The notes: generated from the sequence alone by a model not told the origin. A stretch of 64,000 nucleotides of DNA from an uncultured Collinsella sp. (GCA_900544725.1 UQWK01000002.1:26274-90273), one strand, 5' to 3'. Counted from the first letter of the stretch, positions 1-8,749 are shown. Made by a program: numbers and translations.

Positions 1-468
1 GCCCACCAGGCGAGTCTCGTCGCGCACGCCGATCTGGCGCATGTCGACGCGAATGTGCAGCGTCGAGGACAGATCCTTGACGAGCTGGCGAAAATCGACG
101 CGCTCCTCGGCGGCAAAGTAGAACACGGCCTTCTCGCCGCCAAACAGGTACTCGACGCCGACTGGCTTCATCTCGAGGTCGAGCTCTTTGACCAGACGGC
201 GGAAATCGACCATGGCCTCGTCGCCCTGGATGGCCAGGTCATCGGCAAGCTGCAGGTCGATGTCGCTCGCCACGCGCAGCACGGGCTTGAGCGGCTGACC
301 GATCTCGTCTTGCGGCACCTCGAAGGGATCGGCCGTAACCAAGCCGATCTCGGTTCCGCGCTCGGTGGAGCAAATGGCATAATCGGCCTCGAGGATATCC
401 AGGTCCTGCGGGTCAAACCACAGGTCGCGCGAGGCGTAGGTAAACTTAACGGGTACGACTAACGGCAT
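1..468 (-). CDS. ricT: PSP1-domain protein RicT/YaaT (partial, C-terminus outside window)
   Basis: I translated this minus-strand frame by hand. It opens MPLVVPVKFTYASRDLWFD and reads to the window edge. The visible part ends in the motif VDMRQIGVRDETRLVG, very close to the PSP1/YaaT signature RQIGVRDEA. In Bacillus, RicT works in the Y-complex (RicA/F/T) that affects mRNA maturation and phosphorelay output; here only the family name is safe. The ATG overlaps the end of holB by 10 bases, so the two genes are probably cotranscribed, as is usual for holB-ricT. About 156 codons are visible. The expected cysteine-containing C-terminal part lies outside the window. Confidence 0.85.
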   Translation of the reverse strand, partial: MPLVVPVKFTYASRDLWFDPQDLDILEADYAICSTERGTEIGLVTADPFEVPQDEIGQPLKPVLRVASDIDLQLADDLAIQGDEAMVDFRRLVKELDLEMKPVGVEYLFGGEKAVFYFAAEERVDFRQLVKDLSSTLHIRVDMRQIGVRDETRLVG

Positions 469-1586
469 TTCAGTGCCTTCCTGATATCGAACAGCATGAC
501 CTCGATGGCCAACTGGGGAGTAACGTTTCTGGCGATGTTGCGCTCGGCGGTCGCGACCGCCTCGAGCGCCTGGGTGGCACCCGCAACATTGGTCGCGGCG
601 GCAAGCCGACCGATCGTGTCGCGCACATCCTCGTTCACCACGTCGGCTGCCTCGTCCTGAAGTGTCAGCAGCACGTCGCGCATGAGCGTCCGCGCGCTCG
701 CCAGCGCTTCCATGATACCCGAACGCTCGCGCGCGTTGAGTTCGCGCTTGTTGCGGTCCTCAAGCTGCTTCAATGCTCCACGCGACAGGTAGTCGGCGTT
801 TTGCTCGAGTACCTTTTCCTGCGTGGACTTGACCTCGGCAAGCGGCGCCTTGACGGCGACGATGAGCGACTTGGCGCGACTGAGCACGTCGGCCTCGTCG
901 GCGGCTATGAGTGAGTCGATGGCACGGACCATCTGACGGCGGGCGTCCTGGCGCTCGGCGCTCTTAAGAAACTCGATGCCGCGTGTGGGGCTTCCCGCCA
1001 CGGCGACCGCCATGCGGCAACGCGCAGGGTCCTGACCGGTGGCGCGGCTCACGGCCTGCGCGGCGACGGCGGGCGACACCAGCCGAAACGGCACGCACTG
1101 GCAGCGGCTCACGATGGTGGGCAGCATCACGTCTGCCGAGGTGCCCAGCAAGATGAACATAACGCCCTCGGGCGGCTCCTCGAGTGTCTTGAGTAGTGCG
1201 TTGGCGGTGTTGGCACGCAGTTGCTCGGCACGGTCGATGATGTAGACCTTGGCCTTGGCACGGATGGGCGCCAGTGGCACGTCATCGAGCAGCTCGCGGG
1301 TCTGGGCAATGAGGTAACCCGTGGCGCTCTCGGGCGTGTAATAGTGCACGTCGGGGTGCGTATGGCGGGCGACGCGCACGCAGCTATCGCATGAGCCGCA
1401 GCCATCCTGCTCGCACAGGAAGGCTTGGGCGAGCGCCCACGCGGCGTCGAGCTTGCCCGCGCCGGGCGCGCCCAAAAACAGGTAGGCGTGCGATGCGCGA
1501 CCGCTAGCGACGGCATTGGTCAAAAAGTCGCGCACGCGCTCTTGGGTGTCGAGCTTGGCCAGCAGGCTTGCCTGAGCGGGGGCCAT
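459..1586 (-). CDS. holB: DNA polymerase III subunit delta' (clamp loader)
   Basis: This is the delta-prime subunit of the replicative clamp loader. The N-terminal AAA+ module has the P-loop-like GAPGAGK, a zinc knuckle CEQDGCGSCDSC, and the DRAEQL and NALLKTLEEPP motifs typical of HolB/DnaX. The C-terminal half is helical. I chose the ATG at 1586 (MAPAQASLLAKL) because it begins two bases after the tmk stop codon. An in-frame ATG at 1607 lies inside tmk. The gene lies between tmk and ricT, the usual order in Actinobacteria and Firmicutes. The length of about 375 residues is normal. Confidence 0.93.
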   Translation of the reverse strand: MAPAQASLLAKLDTQERVRDFLTNAVASGRASHAYLFLGAPGAGKLDAAWALAQAFLCEQDGCGSCDSCVRVARHTHPDVHYYTPESATGYLIAQTRELLDDVPLAPIRAKAKVYIIDRAEQLRANTANALLKTLEEPPEGVMFILLGTSADVMLPTIVSRCQCVPFRLVSPAVAAQAVSRATGQDPARCRMAVAVAGSPTRGIEFLKSAERQDARRQMVRAIDSLIAADEADVLSRAKSLIVAVKAPLAEVKSTQEKVLEQNADYLSRGALKQLEDRNKRELNARERSGIMEALASARTLMRDVLLTLQDEAADVVNEDVRDTIGRLAAATNVAGATQALEAVATAERNIARNVTPQLAIEVMLFDIRKALKCR

Positions 1587-1587
1587 G

Positions 1588-2271
1588 TTACTCGGCCTCC
1601 TTGGCAAGCGCGGCGGCGACGGCTTCCTGCGGAATGTCGAGACCGTACGCGCGAACCTGCTCGACCGTCTTCTCGAAGACTTCCTCGACGGTCGTAGTGG
1701 CGTCGATGAGCTTTACGCGGTCTGGCTCCTCGGCAGCAATTGCGCAAAAGCCCTGGTAGACACGCTCCTGGAATGCCATGCCTTTTGCCTCCATGCGATC
1801 TGCCGCACCACGGGCTGCCATGCGCAGCGCCGCCTGCTCGGGCGTGATGTGATAGACGAGTGTGAGCGCCGGGTGCGTACCCGCGACGGCCAGGTTGTTG
1901 GCGTCGCGCACTATCTGGCGATCGAGGCCATCGGCAAACGCCTGGTAGCAGGTCGTGGAATCGTAGAAGCGATCGCACAGGACCACCTTGCCGGCCGCAA
2001 GGGCGGGGGCTATGACCTCGTGCACCAACTGGGCGCGCGCCGCCTCGTAGAGCAGCAACTCGCAGGTGTCGCCCATCGCTGTATTGGCGGGGTCGAGCAG
2101 CAGAGCACGGATCTTTTCGCTGATGGCAGTACCACCCGGTTCGCGCAGGCTCACAACCTGGTGGCCAGCGAGCTCGAGCGCACGGGCAAGCAGGCGCGCC
2201 TGCGTAGATTTACCAGCGCCATCGACGCCCTCGAGCGTGATAAAGCTATGTTGAGCGGGCTCAAAAGCCAT
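1588..2271 (-). CDS. tmk: Thymidylate kinase
   Basis: Phosphorylates dTMP to dTDP for DNA synthesis. The P-loop is LEGVDGAGKST near the N-terminus, followed by REPGGTAISEKIR and the DRFYDSTTCYQ motif, all hallmarks of bacterial thymidylate kinases. The length of 227 residues is normal. Its stop lies two bases before the holB start, so tmk, holB and ricT look like one transcription unit read on the minus strand. In related genomes topA is often directly upstream; here a plus-strand gene and repeats lie between them. Confidence 0.96.
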   Translation of the reverse strand: MAFEPAQHSFITLEGVDGAGKSTQARLLARALELAGHQVVSLREPGGTAISEKIRALLLDPANTAMGDTCELLLYEAARAQLVHEVIAPALAAGKVVLCDRFYDSTTCYQAFADGLDRQIVRDANNLAVAGTHPALTLVYHITPEQAALRMAARGAADRMEAKGMAFQERVYQGFCAIAAEEPDRVKLIDATTTVEEVFEKTVEQVRAYGLDIPQEAVAAALAKEAE

Positions 2272-2380
2272 GGGCGCAGCCCCTTCCTACAAGGCGCGTA
2301 AATGCAGATATATCAACCAAGCCATGATACCCCAGTGCTCGGCACGTCCCAAATCCCACCTAGCCAATGGCTACTCAGGC

Positions 2381-2437
2381 GGCAGTTAGGGACGTTCCTA
2401 AACTGCCGGCCGAAAAGGAACGTCCTCAACTGCCGGC
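2381..2437. repeat. REPIN-like palindromic repeat, copy R1
   Basis: Two nested inverted halves: GGCAGTTAGGGACGTTCCTA and an inverted partner containing GGAACGTCCTCAACTGCC. The same design recurs at 3496-3553, 31541-31612 and, as a half copy, 34046-34078. It lies directly upstream of the zinc-ribbon gene, and its right end reaches the place where the -35 box of that gene would be. Confidence 0.8.
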
Positions 2438-2453
2438 TTTTTGGGGTGCTGGG

Positions 2454-2459
2454 TATAAT
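2454..2459 (+). promoter_or_regulatory. Probable -10 box (TATAAT) of the zinc-ribbon gene
   Basis: A perfect TATAAT lies 37 bases upstream of the chosen ATG at 2497. The position of the -35 box falls in the end of repeat R1, and no consensus -35 is visible there. The start of transcription would be near 2466. Confidence 0.5.
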
Positions 2460-2496
2460 CGTCGTATTGCATTGAAATGTGGCGAAAGGAGTGGCA

Positions 2497-3477
2497 ATGT
2501 CTCGGTATTGCGCCTCGTGCGGCAAGCTTCTTGCAGATGATGCCAAGTTCTGCACCTCGTGCGGTGCACCCGTTGAGCAAACAGCCGCGAGCGATAGCCA
2601 GCCCGCTTTTGAGCAGACCGGCTCCCTTGATACGCCGCAAGCCAAGGCGGACGACTCCCTCGCCTATAGCCCCGACCCCGCCGCAAGGACCGAGGCCGTC
2701 GAGACCACGCAGCGCATACCCGTCGCGAGCGGCTCGCCCCAACAGCAGCCGGTTCCCGCATACGTGCCCGCTTCGCCACAGACCCCCGCTCCCAAAAAGA
2801 GCGGCACCGGGCCGCTTATCGCCGTTATCGTTGTGCTGGTGGCGATCATCATCGCCCTGGTCATTTTCTTTGTGATCAAGCCTTTCGACAACGCCGGTAC
2901 GCAGACGACCGCCGAGGTTACCAAGCTGCACCACGATGTTGACGATGATGACCTTGAGCCTCTCGGCGATCCCAATAGCCTTTACGACGATGACGATGAT
3001 GACGAGGATGGCGGCGAAGCAACGCTCTCTGAGCAGAACCTCTACCGCCGACTGAGCGAATACTACGACCTGCTCGAAGATCTCGACAGCCAGGTCCGTG
3101 GCTGCGCGCAGAACTTCAACGGCAACTATCTGGAAGAGGATCGAACCACCCGTCAAAATCTCGCCGACGTCGCCGAGCGCACGGAGGACACCATCGAGCA
3201 GTATTACGACATCGTCGAGGACCTGGACGTCCCGACGAGCTCCAAGAACTACAGCTCCTGGAAGGACATCATCGCCCTGTACGACGACCTGGATCACCGC
3301 ATTGACGCAATCTGTGATGCCTGGGAGATCAGCCTGAAATACGCCAAGCCTGCGGACCACAAGAATGAGATCGTGGCGCCGCTGTCGCGCGACAACGTGG
3401 CGGGCACCAATGACAATAAGTACCGCCTAGACTTTGAGGAGCGCTATCCCGGCGCCAAGCCTGTCGAGGTGAACTAG
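2497..3477 (+). CDS. Zinc-ribbon, single-pass membrane protein of unknown function
   Basis: The N-terminus has a double-CxxC zinc ribbon (YCASCGKLL then FCTSCGAP, residues 3-25). Next come a low-complexity Pro/Gln/Ala linker, one transmembrane segment near residues 107-130 (LIAVIVVLVAIIIALVIFFV), an acidic stretch with a run of aspartates, and a helical C-terminal region of about 150 residues. I chose the ATG at 2497 because GAAAGGAG lies just before it; an upstream start at 2479 has no such site. The acidic C-terminal part should lie outside the cytoplasm. The role is unknown. The gene interrupts the topA-tmk neighbourhood on the opposite strand and is bracketed by two copies of the same palindrome. 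Confidence 0.85.
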   Translation: MSRYCASCGKLLADDAKFCTSCGAPVEQTAASDSQPAFEQTGSLDTPQAKADDSLAYSPDPAARTEAVETTQRIPVASGSPQQQPVPAYVPASPQTPAPKKSGTGPLIAVIVVLVAIIIALVIFFVIKPFDNAGTQTTAEVTKLHHDVDDDDLEPLGDPNSLYDDDDDDEDGGEATLSEQNLYRRLSEYYDLLEDLDSQVRGCAQNFNGNYLEEDRTTRQNLADVAERTEDTIEQYYDIVEDLDVPTSSKNYSSWKDIIALYDDLDHRIDAICDAWEISLKYAKPADHKNEIVAPLSRDNVAGTNDNKYRLDFEERYPGAKPVEVN

Positions 3478-3495
3478 CGCTTTGTCGTTCCCGAG

Positions 3496-3553
3496 CCGGC
3501 AGTTAGGGACGTTTCTAAACTGCCGGCAGAAAAAGAACGTCCCTAACTGCCGG
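3496..3553. repeat. REPIN-like palindromic repeat, copy R2
   Basis: The left half CCGGCAGTTAGGGACGTTTC and the inverted partner containing GAACGTCCCTAACTGCCGG form a long hairpin around a short AT-rich centre. It matches copy R1 at 2381-2437 almost base for base and lies 18 bases after the stop of the zinc-ribbon gene. Confidence 0.82.
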
Positions 3554-3560
3554 TCAAAAA

Positions 3561-3597
3561 AACGAGCGAGGATCGCGGGGTCCTCGCTCGTTTTTTT
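3561..3597. terminator. Intrinsic terminator between the zinc-ribbon gene and topA
   Basis: Twelve-base arms AACGAGCGAGGA and TCCTCGCTCGTT enclose an 8-base loop and are followed by a run of T on the plus strand. An A-rich stretch on the left side lets it also serve topA on the minus strand. Confidence 0.85.
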
Positions 3598-3619
3598 GGG
3601 CAATGTTTCGACTGCGCCG

Positions 3620-6214
3620 TTACTTGTCGGCGGCTGTTTTCTTGGCAGTCGACTTCTTCGCGGTCGTCTTCTTGGCGGCAGTGGCTTTCTTAGCCGTCGT
3701 CTTCTTGGCCGCCGTCGTCTTCTTCGCCGCACTCGCCTTGGTCGCAGTCTTGCGGCCGCGGGCGGGCTTCTTCTCCTTGGTCGGGCAGTCCATGTTGACG
3801 CAGATACGCCATGGGCCGCGCGCCGTGTTGACCACCACGATGGGGGCGCCGCACTCGGGGCAGGTCTCGCCCGTCGCCTCGAGCTTGCCGCGTGCCGGCA
3901 ACGGATAGCTCACGCCACAGTCGTCGTAGTTGGTGCAGCGGATAAAGCGCTTGCCGCTCTTTTCGCTCTTATGCGCGATCAGGTCGCCATGGCGTCCGGC
4001 CTCGGCACACACTTTGCACTCGCCCACCTTAAGGTCGGGCTCGTAGTTGGTGGGGCACGTGGGGTTCACGCAGATCTCGAAGGCCTTCTGGCGGAACGGC
4101 TGGCACTTGATGCGCGGCGCGCCGCACTCGGGGCACACCGCCGCCTCGCCCTCGAGTGGGCTCACCTTGACGCCGCTCGGCACCGGATAGGTCACGTCGC
4201 AGTCGGGCCAACCCATGCAGCCAATGAAGCTGCCGCGGGTCTTGGCGCTCGTCTTCATGACCAGGTCCTTGCCACACTTGGGGCAGGCGCCCACGCGCGC
4301 ATCGGCCGTGACGGCGTCGCTGATGGCGTCGCCCAGCTCCTGCGTATGCTTGAGCAGCTCGTCGAGCACGCCGGCCAGCAGCGCGCGCGAGTGCGTCACG
4401 ACATGCTCCTCGGTATCCTCGCCACGCTCCACGCGGGTCATGTCGCCGTCGAGCTCGCTGGTCATATCGGGGCTCGTGATGCGCGGGGCAAACTGCGTCA
4501 GCGCGTCGATGATGGCGATACCCAGCTGGCTCGGCTCCACGGGATCGTTTTTGAGGTAGCGCACGGCATACAGGCGCTCGATGATGCTCGCGCGCGTGGA
4601 CTTGGTGCCCAGACCGCGCTTCTCCATCTCCTGCACGAGCTTGCCCTGGCTGTAGCGCGCGGGCGGCTCGGTCTGCTTGGCCTCGAGCTTAATGTCAAAC
4701 ACATCGACCGTATCGCCCTGCTTCAGCGGCGGCATCTGCTCGTCGCGCTTAAGGCCGTACGGATAGGCCTCGCGGAAGCCCGGGGTCACGAGCACGTCGC
4801 CCGAGGCCACAAACGGCTCGCCGTTGACGTCGAGCTCGAGCTTGGTGTTCTCGATGGTCGTGGGACCCATAAGCGTCGCCAGGAAGCGGCGGGCGATGAG
4901 GTCGTAGAGCTTGCGCTGACCGCCGTCGAGCGTGGATGGATCGCCCTCGCCCGTGGGATAGATAGGCGGGTGGTCGGTGGTCTCGACCTTGCCGCGCGTG
5001 GGCTTCATGGGACCGGCGAGCACCTTTTTGCACACCGGCGCCAGCGCCGGGTTGATCTTTGCCAGATCGCTCACCACGGCGCCCAGATCGAGCGTCGCAG
5101 GGTACACGGTATTATCGACACGCGGGTAGCTGATGAGACCGGCCATGTAGAGGGACTCGGCGATGCGCATCGTACGCGCAGGCGAGATGCCCTCGGCCGC
5201 GGCGGCAGCCTGCAGCGAGGTCGTCGCAAACGGCGTGGGCGGCTGCTGCTTACGCGAGCGCTTGGTCACCGCGGCAACGGTCGCCGTCTTGGCGCCGTCG
5301 ACATGGCCGTACGCCGTCTCGGCAGCATCCTTGTCGGTAAAACGCGCCGTCTTGTGCGCGATCTTAAAGCGGTCGTCCTCGGCAGCGCCCTGCGCGGCAC
5401 CCATGCCGCGAATCTGCCAATAGTCCTCGGGCACAAACGCCATGCGCTCGCGCTCGCGCTCGACCACCAGGGCGAGCGTCGGCGTCTGCACGCGGCCGGC
5501 AGAGCGCACGTTACCAAAGCCGCCGAACTTGGCGAGCGTCAGATAGCGCGTGAGCACCGCGCCCCAGATGAGGTCGATGTGCTGACGGCTCTCGCCGGCG
5601 TCGGCCAGATTCTGGTCGAGCGTGACGAGATTATCGAAGGCGTGCGTGATCTCGGCCTTGGTAAACGAAGAGTACTGGGCGCGGGCGACCGGCAAGTCCG
5701 GCGCAACCTCGCGCACCTTGTTGAGAGCATCCGAGCCAATCAGCTCGCCCTCGCGGTCGAAGTCCGTGGCGATGATGACGCTGTCGGACTTTTTAGCGAG
5801 GTTCTTGAGCGAACGAATGAGCTCCTTCTCGGCCGGTAGCTTAATGACGGGCGCCCAGGTGAGATAGGGCAGACTCTCGAGCTTCCAGCCCTTGATGGAG
5901 ATGCCATCGGCAAGGAACGGCTTGCGCTTGGTGTCGTACGGCGGGCGGGCCAGGCCATCGGGCATATCGGCCGGCAGCATCTCGCCGTCCTCGGTCACCG
6001 AATACCAACCCAACTTTTTATCGAACAGCACGCTGTCGCAAAAATCGGGCGCCAGGATGTGACCGGCAAGGCCGATGGTCACGCACTCCTCGCCCTTCCA
6101 CTCAAAACGGTAGATGGCGGTGTTATACACCTTGTCCTTTTTGGGCTTGCCCGTGGACAGCCGCTCGGCAATCTGACGCGCGGCGTCGTTTTTCTCGGCG
6201 ATGATGAGCTTCAA
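3620..6214 (-). CDS. topA: DNA topoisomerase I (type IA)
   Basis: Relaxes negative supercoils by a 5'-phosphotyrosine single-strand break. The TOPRIM domain opens with KLIIAEKNDAARQIAERL and carries DFDREGE at residues 151-157. GRVQTPTLALVVERE follows, and the catalytic tyrosine lies in LISYPRVDNTVYP. Four C4 zinc ribbons follow (for example CPKCG...CMGWPDC and CPECG...CVNMDC). The last 50 or so residues are an Ala/Lys/Thr tail of KKTTAKK-like repeats, as in some actinobacterial enzymes where a basic tail helps DNA binding. The N-terminal sequence looks more like archaeal TopA than E. coli TopA. At 864 residues it is slightly long because of the ribbons and tail. Confidence 0.94.
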   Translation of the reverse strand: MKLIIAEKNDAARQIAERLSTGKPKKDKVYNTAIYRFEWKGEECVTIGLAGHILAPDFCDSVLFDKKLGWYSVTEDGEMLPADMPDGLARPPYDTKRKPFLADGISIKGWKLESLPYLTWAPVIKLPAEKELIRSLKNLAKKSDSVIIATDFDREGELIGSDALNKVREVAPDLPVARAQYSSFTKAEITHAFDNLVTLDQNLADAGESRQHIDLIWGAVLTRYLTLAKFGGFGNVRSAGRVQTPTLALVVERERERMAFVPEDYWQIRGMGAAQGAAEDDRFKIAHKTARFTDKDAAETAYGHVDGAKTATVAAVTKRSRKQQPPTPFATTSLQAAAAAEGISPARTMRIAESLYMAGLISYPRVDNTVYPATLDLGAVVSDLAKINPALAPVCKKVLAGPMKPTRGKVETTDHPPIYPTGEGDPSTLDGGQRKLYDLIARRFLATLMGPTTIENTKLELDVNGEPFVASGDVLVTPGFREAYPYGLKRDEQMPPLKQGDTVDVFDIKLEAKQTEPPARYSQGKLVQEMEKRGLGTKSTRASIIERLYAVRYLKNDPVEPSQLGIAIIDALTQFAPRITSPDMTSELDGDMTRVERGEDTEEHVVTHSRALLAGVLDELLKHTQELGDAISDAVTADARVGACPKCGKDLVMKTSAKTRGSFIGCMGWPDCDVTYPVPSGVKVSPLEGEAAVCPECGAPRIKCQPFRQKAFEICVNPTCPTNYEPDLKVGECKVCAEAGRHGDLIAHKSEKSGKRFIRCTNYDDCGVSYPLPARGKLEATGETCPECGAPIVVVNTARGPWRICVNMDCPTKEKKPARGRKTATKASAAKKTTAAKKTTAKKATAAKKTTAKKSTAKKTAADK

Positions 6215-6268
6215 AAGAGGCTCCTATCTCGTATCTCTGCGGCTACGCCCGCCCGTATGGCGGCCGAC

Positions 6269-6952
6269 TTACGCCCTTGCTTGCTCAATCTGCCCGATGA
6301 GCCAATCGCACCAGGCATCCATGCCCTCGCCCTTGCGCGCGCTCACGGCAAACCGCGGCGCCTGCGGATTGAGGTCATCGAGTGTCTTAGTATACCTATC
6401 CATGTCAAAATCGAAAGCCGGGGCCACGTCGACCTTGTTGAGCAACTGCGCGCCGGCGTGCTGGAAGATGCCCGGGTACTTGATGGGCTTGTCGTCGCCC
6501 TCGGGCACCGAAAGAATCATGATGGACAGGTTCTCACCCAGGTCAAAGTCGACCGGGCAGACCAGGTTGCCCACATTTTCGATAAAGATGACGTCGATGT
6601 TCTCCAGACCGACGGCCTGGTCGAACGCGTCAACGGCCTCCATGATCATGTTGCCCTCGAGGTGGCACAGGCCGCCCGTGTTGATCTGGATGGCGGGCAT
6701 GCCGGCTTCCTTCATGGTGATGGCGTCGACATCCGAGGCGATATCGCCCTCGATGACGGCGCAACGCAGGCCTGCCTTGTCGCGCAGGCGCTCGTTGGTA
6801 CCCAGGATCGTGGTGGTCTTGCCCGAACCGGGACTCGACAAGACGTTGATCACATAGGTGTTTGTCTCTTTAAATCGCTGACGCAGTTGATCTGCCAGGC
6901 GCTCATTGCGCGACAGAATCGGCAACGCGATATCAATCGTTTTCTCAGCCAT
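6269..6952 (-). CDS. hypB: Hydrogenase/urease nickel incorporation GTPase HypB
   Basis: A SIMIBI-class GTPase that drives nickel delivery into [NiFe]-hydrogenase. The P-loop is SSPGSGKTTTI. The conserved metal-binding Cys-His pair is in GGLCHLEGNMI, and NKVD for guanine recognition is in LLNKVDVAP. There is no His-rich N-terminal nickel store. I chose the ATG at 6952 because TAAGGAGT sits eight bases upstream; the ATG at 6961 would overlap that site. It follows hypA in the same direction. No hypCDEF genes or hydrogenase genes are in the window. Confidence 0.93.
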   Translation of the reverse strand: MAEKTIDIALPILSRNERLADQLRQRFKETNTYVINVLSSPGSGKTTTILGTNERLRDKAGLRCAVIEGDIASDVDAITMKEAGMPAIQINTGGLCHLEGNMIMEAVDAFDQAVGLENIDVIFIENVGNLVCPVDFDLGENLSIMILSVPEGDDKPIKYPGIFQHAGAQLLNKVDVAPAFDFDMDRYTKTLDDLNPQAPRFAVSARKGEGMDAWCDWLIGQIEQARA

Positions 6953-7007
6953 ACTCGGCACTCCTTACTTTGGCCCCTTTATACCCCGTCCCCAGGTGGC
7001 CGGCGAG

Positions 7008-7364
7008 CTAATCGTCGGGGGTCTCGATTTCGATACTTGCGATGTCGAGCTCGCGACCGTGCAGCAGGCGCACGTTGGCGCCGCCACACTGGGGACAGCG
7101 GCAATGAAAGCGGTCGTGATCGAAGACCTCGCCGCAGCCCAGACACTCACTTTGTGGATGGACTTCCTCCACGGCAAGCTCGCAGCCGCGCGTGAGCGGG
7201 TCCTCGTCGCGAAACGTCTCCCATGCAAAGTCGAGCGCCTCGCGCACGACCTCGGTCATATCCCCGATACGTAGAGTAACCAAAACGGCGCGCGAGGCCC
7301 CCGCCCCACGCGCCGCGCGAATCACTGTATCGAGTATGCCGTTGACAATGCCAACCTCGTGCAT
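7008..7364 (-). CDS. hypA: Nickel metallochaperone HypA
   Basis: The N-terminal MHEVGI holds the Met-His-Glu nickel site. Two CxxC pairs (CLGCGEVF and CRCPQCG) form the structural zinc site. The length of 118 residues is that of the family. HypA passes nickel to HypB and then to the hydrogenase large subunit. It sits between tatC and hypB in one minus-strand run; the gap to tatC is six bases, so cotranscription with the Tat genes is likely. This suits the Tat export of folded, metal-loaded hydrogenases. Confidence 0.93.
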   Translation of the reverse strand: MHEVGIVNGILDTVIRAARGAGASRAVLVTLRIGDMTEVVREALDFAWETFRDEDPLTRGCELAVEEVHPQSECLGCGEVFDHDRFHCRCPQCGGANVRLLHGRELDIASIEIETPDD

Positions 7365-7370
7365 ACCGAT

Positions 7371-8162
7371 TTACTCCTCGTCGTCCTCATCGTCCGAGAA
7401 CAGGTCCAGACGACTCACGAACAAGCCCTCCTTGCCCTCGCGCGCGGTAATGACCACACGGGCGATGGCAAGCGAAATCTCGTAGAGCGAGAGCAGGGCG
7501 CCGTACATAAGGCCCAGGGTGACGGGCGAGCCGTCGGGCGTGATCACAGCCGAACCCACGAGCAGGCCAACGTATACGTAACGCCAGGCGCTGCGGAAGG
7601 CCGCGTAGGACACGATGTGGAAAACGGACAGGTAAAAGATGATGAGCGGCAGCTCAAACGCCACACCAAAGCCGATCATAAAGAGCAGCTCCATGTTGAC
7701 GTAGTTCTCCAGATCGGGCAGCGCCGTGGCGACGGCCGAAGTCTCGCCGATGAGCCACTCAAAGCCCGCCGGGATAATGATGAAGTAGCAGAAGATGGCA
7801 CCCAGGAAGAACAGCACCGTCGAGGCGAGCACCGTGGGCACGACCCACTTGCGCTCGTTGGGGCGAAGCGCCGGCAGGAAAAACGCCAGAATCTGCCAGA
7901 TGATCATGGGCGTGCACATGACCACGGCCATCTTGATGGCCAGCGAGAAGCGCAAGCCGAAGCCGCCGAGCGTGGTGGTGATGTAGAACTTACCATCCGG
8001 CACAAAGGAGCGAATGGGGTCTTCCAAGATATCGAGCACCACGGGCGTGGCGAAATACAGCACGATGGCTGCGGCAAACACCGAGACGACCACGATGGTC
8101 AGGCGGCGACGGAGCTCTCCCAGGTGATCGAAGAGCGGCATTCGCGCAGGTCCAATAGGCAT
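7371..8162 (-). CDS. tatC: Sec-independent protein translocase TatC
   Basis: Core receptor of the twin-arginine system. The N-terminal motif MPLFDHLGELRRRL is the TatC signature, and six hydrophobic segments follow (for example MAVVMCTPMIIWQILAFF and IFCYFIIIPAGFEWLIG). The 263-residue length is normal. Its start overlaps the tatA stop by one base (TAATG), which suggests translational coupling. The acidic C-terminus DLFSDDEDDEE is cytoplasmic. Confidence 0.95.
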   Translation of the reverse strand: MPIGPARMPLFDHLGELRRRLTIVVVSVFAAAIVLYFATPVVLDILEDPIRSFVPDGKFYITTTLGGFGLRFSLAIKMAVVMCTPMIIWQILAFFLPALRPNERKWVVPTVLASTVLFFLGAIFCYFIIIPAGFEWLIGETSAVATALPDLENYVNMELLFMIGFGVAFELPLIIFYLSVFHIVSYAAFRSAWRYVYVGLLVGSAVITPDGSPVTLGLMYGALLSLYEISLAIARVVITAREGKEGLFVSRLDLFSDDEDDEE

Positions 8163-8749
8163 TACTCATCGCCTCCCTTCGGGGCATCGGCAGCGGCATC
8201 GTCCTCGGCCTCGAGCTCGCGGGCGAGCTGGTCGACGACGGCCTTGCGCTTGCGGGGACGACGGGCATAGAGGTCGGCCGTCGTGGGCTCTGCCGGCTCG
8301 GGCTCGGACTCCGGCTCTGCAGCAGGCTCGGACTCGACGACAGGCTCGGCGGCAGCGGCAGGCTCGGCACCCTCGGCCTCGGACTCCTCAGCAGCACCCT
8401 CGCCCTCGGCGACAGCCTCGCTCGCGGCCTTCTCGGCAGCAAGACGGGCACGACGCTCGGCAAAGGTCTCCTTCTTGGCAGGCGCTGCCGTCTCGGCGGC
8501 ATCCTCATCCGCGTCGGAATCGTCGTCGGTCGCAGCAGCCTTCTTGGGCTTGACCGGGGCCGACGCGGCCTCGCTCACCGGATCGATAATCTCGGACTGA
8601 ACAACGGCCGTCATCTTTTCCTGCGTCTCGCGGAACTGACGGATGGCACGGCCGATCGTGCGGCCCATCTGCGGGAGCTTATCCGGGCCAAACAGCAAAA
8701 AGCCGAAGACCACGATGATCGCGAGCTCACCCTCTCCAATACCAAACAC
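8162..8749 (-). CDS. tatA: Twin-arginine translocase TatA/TatE-family subunit with long acidic tail
   Basis: One N-terminal transmembrane helix (FGIGEGELAIIVVFGFLLF) is followed by the FGPDKLPQMGR hinge and an amphipathic helix, the TatA/B pattern. The rest is a low-complexity Ala/Glu tail of more than 100 residues. I chose a GTG start at 8749 because GGAGG lies five bases upstream; the upstream in-frame codons lie outside the family's N-terminus. At 195 residues it is longer than a typical TatA and could act as TatB. No second TatA/B gene is nearby. Confidence 0.87.
   Translation of the reverse strand: MFGIGEGELAIIVVFGFLLFGPDKLPQMGRTIGRAIRQFRETQEKMTAVVQSEIIDPVSEAASAPVKPKKAAATDDDSDADEDAAETAAPAKKETFAERRARLAAEKAASEAVAEGEGAAEESEAEGAEPAAAAEPVVESEPAAEPESEPEPAEPTTADLYARRPRKRKAVVDQLARELEAEDDAAADAPKGGDE

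Noticed and set aside
3482..5839. Plus-strand open frame of 785 codons opposite topA
   Set aside because: Antisense shadow of topA; the start lies inside repeat R2 and the translation has no recognisable domain.
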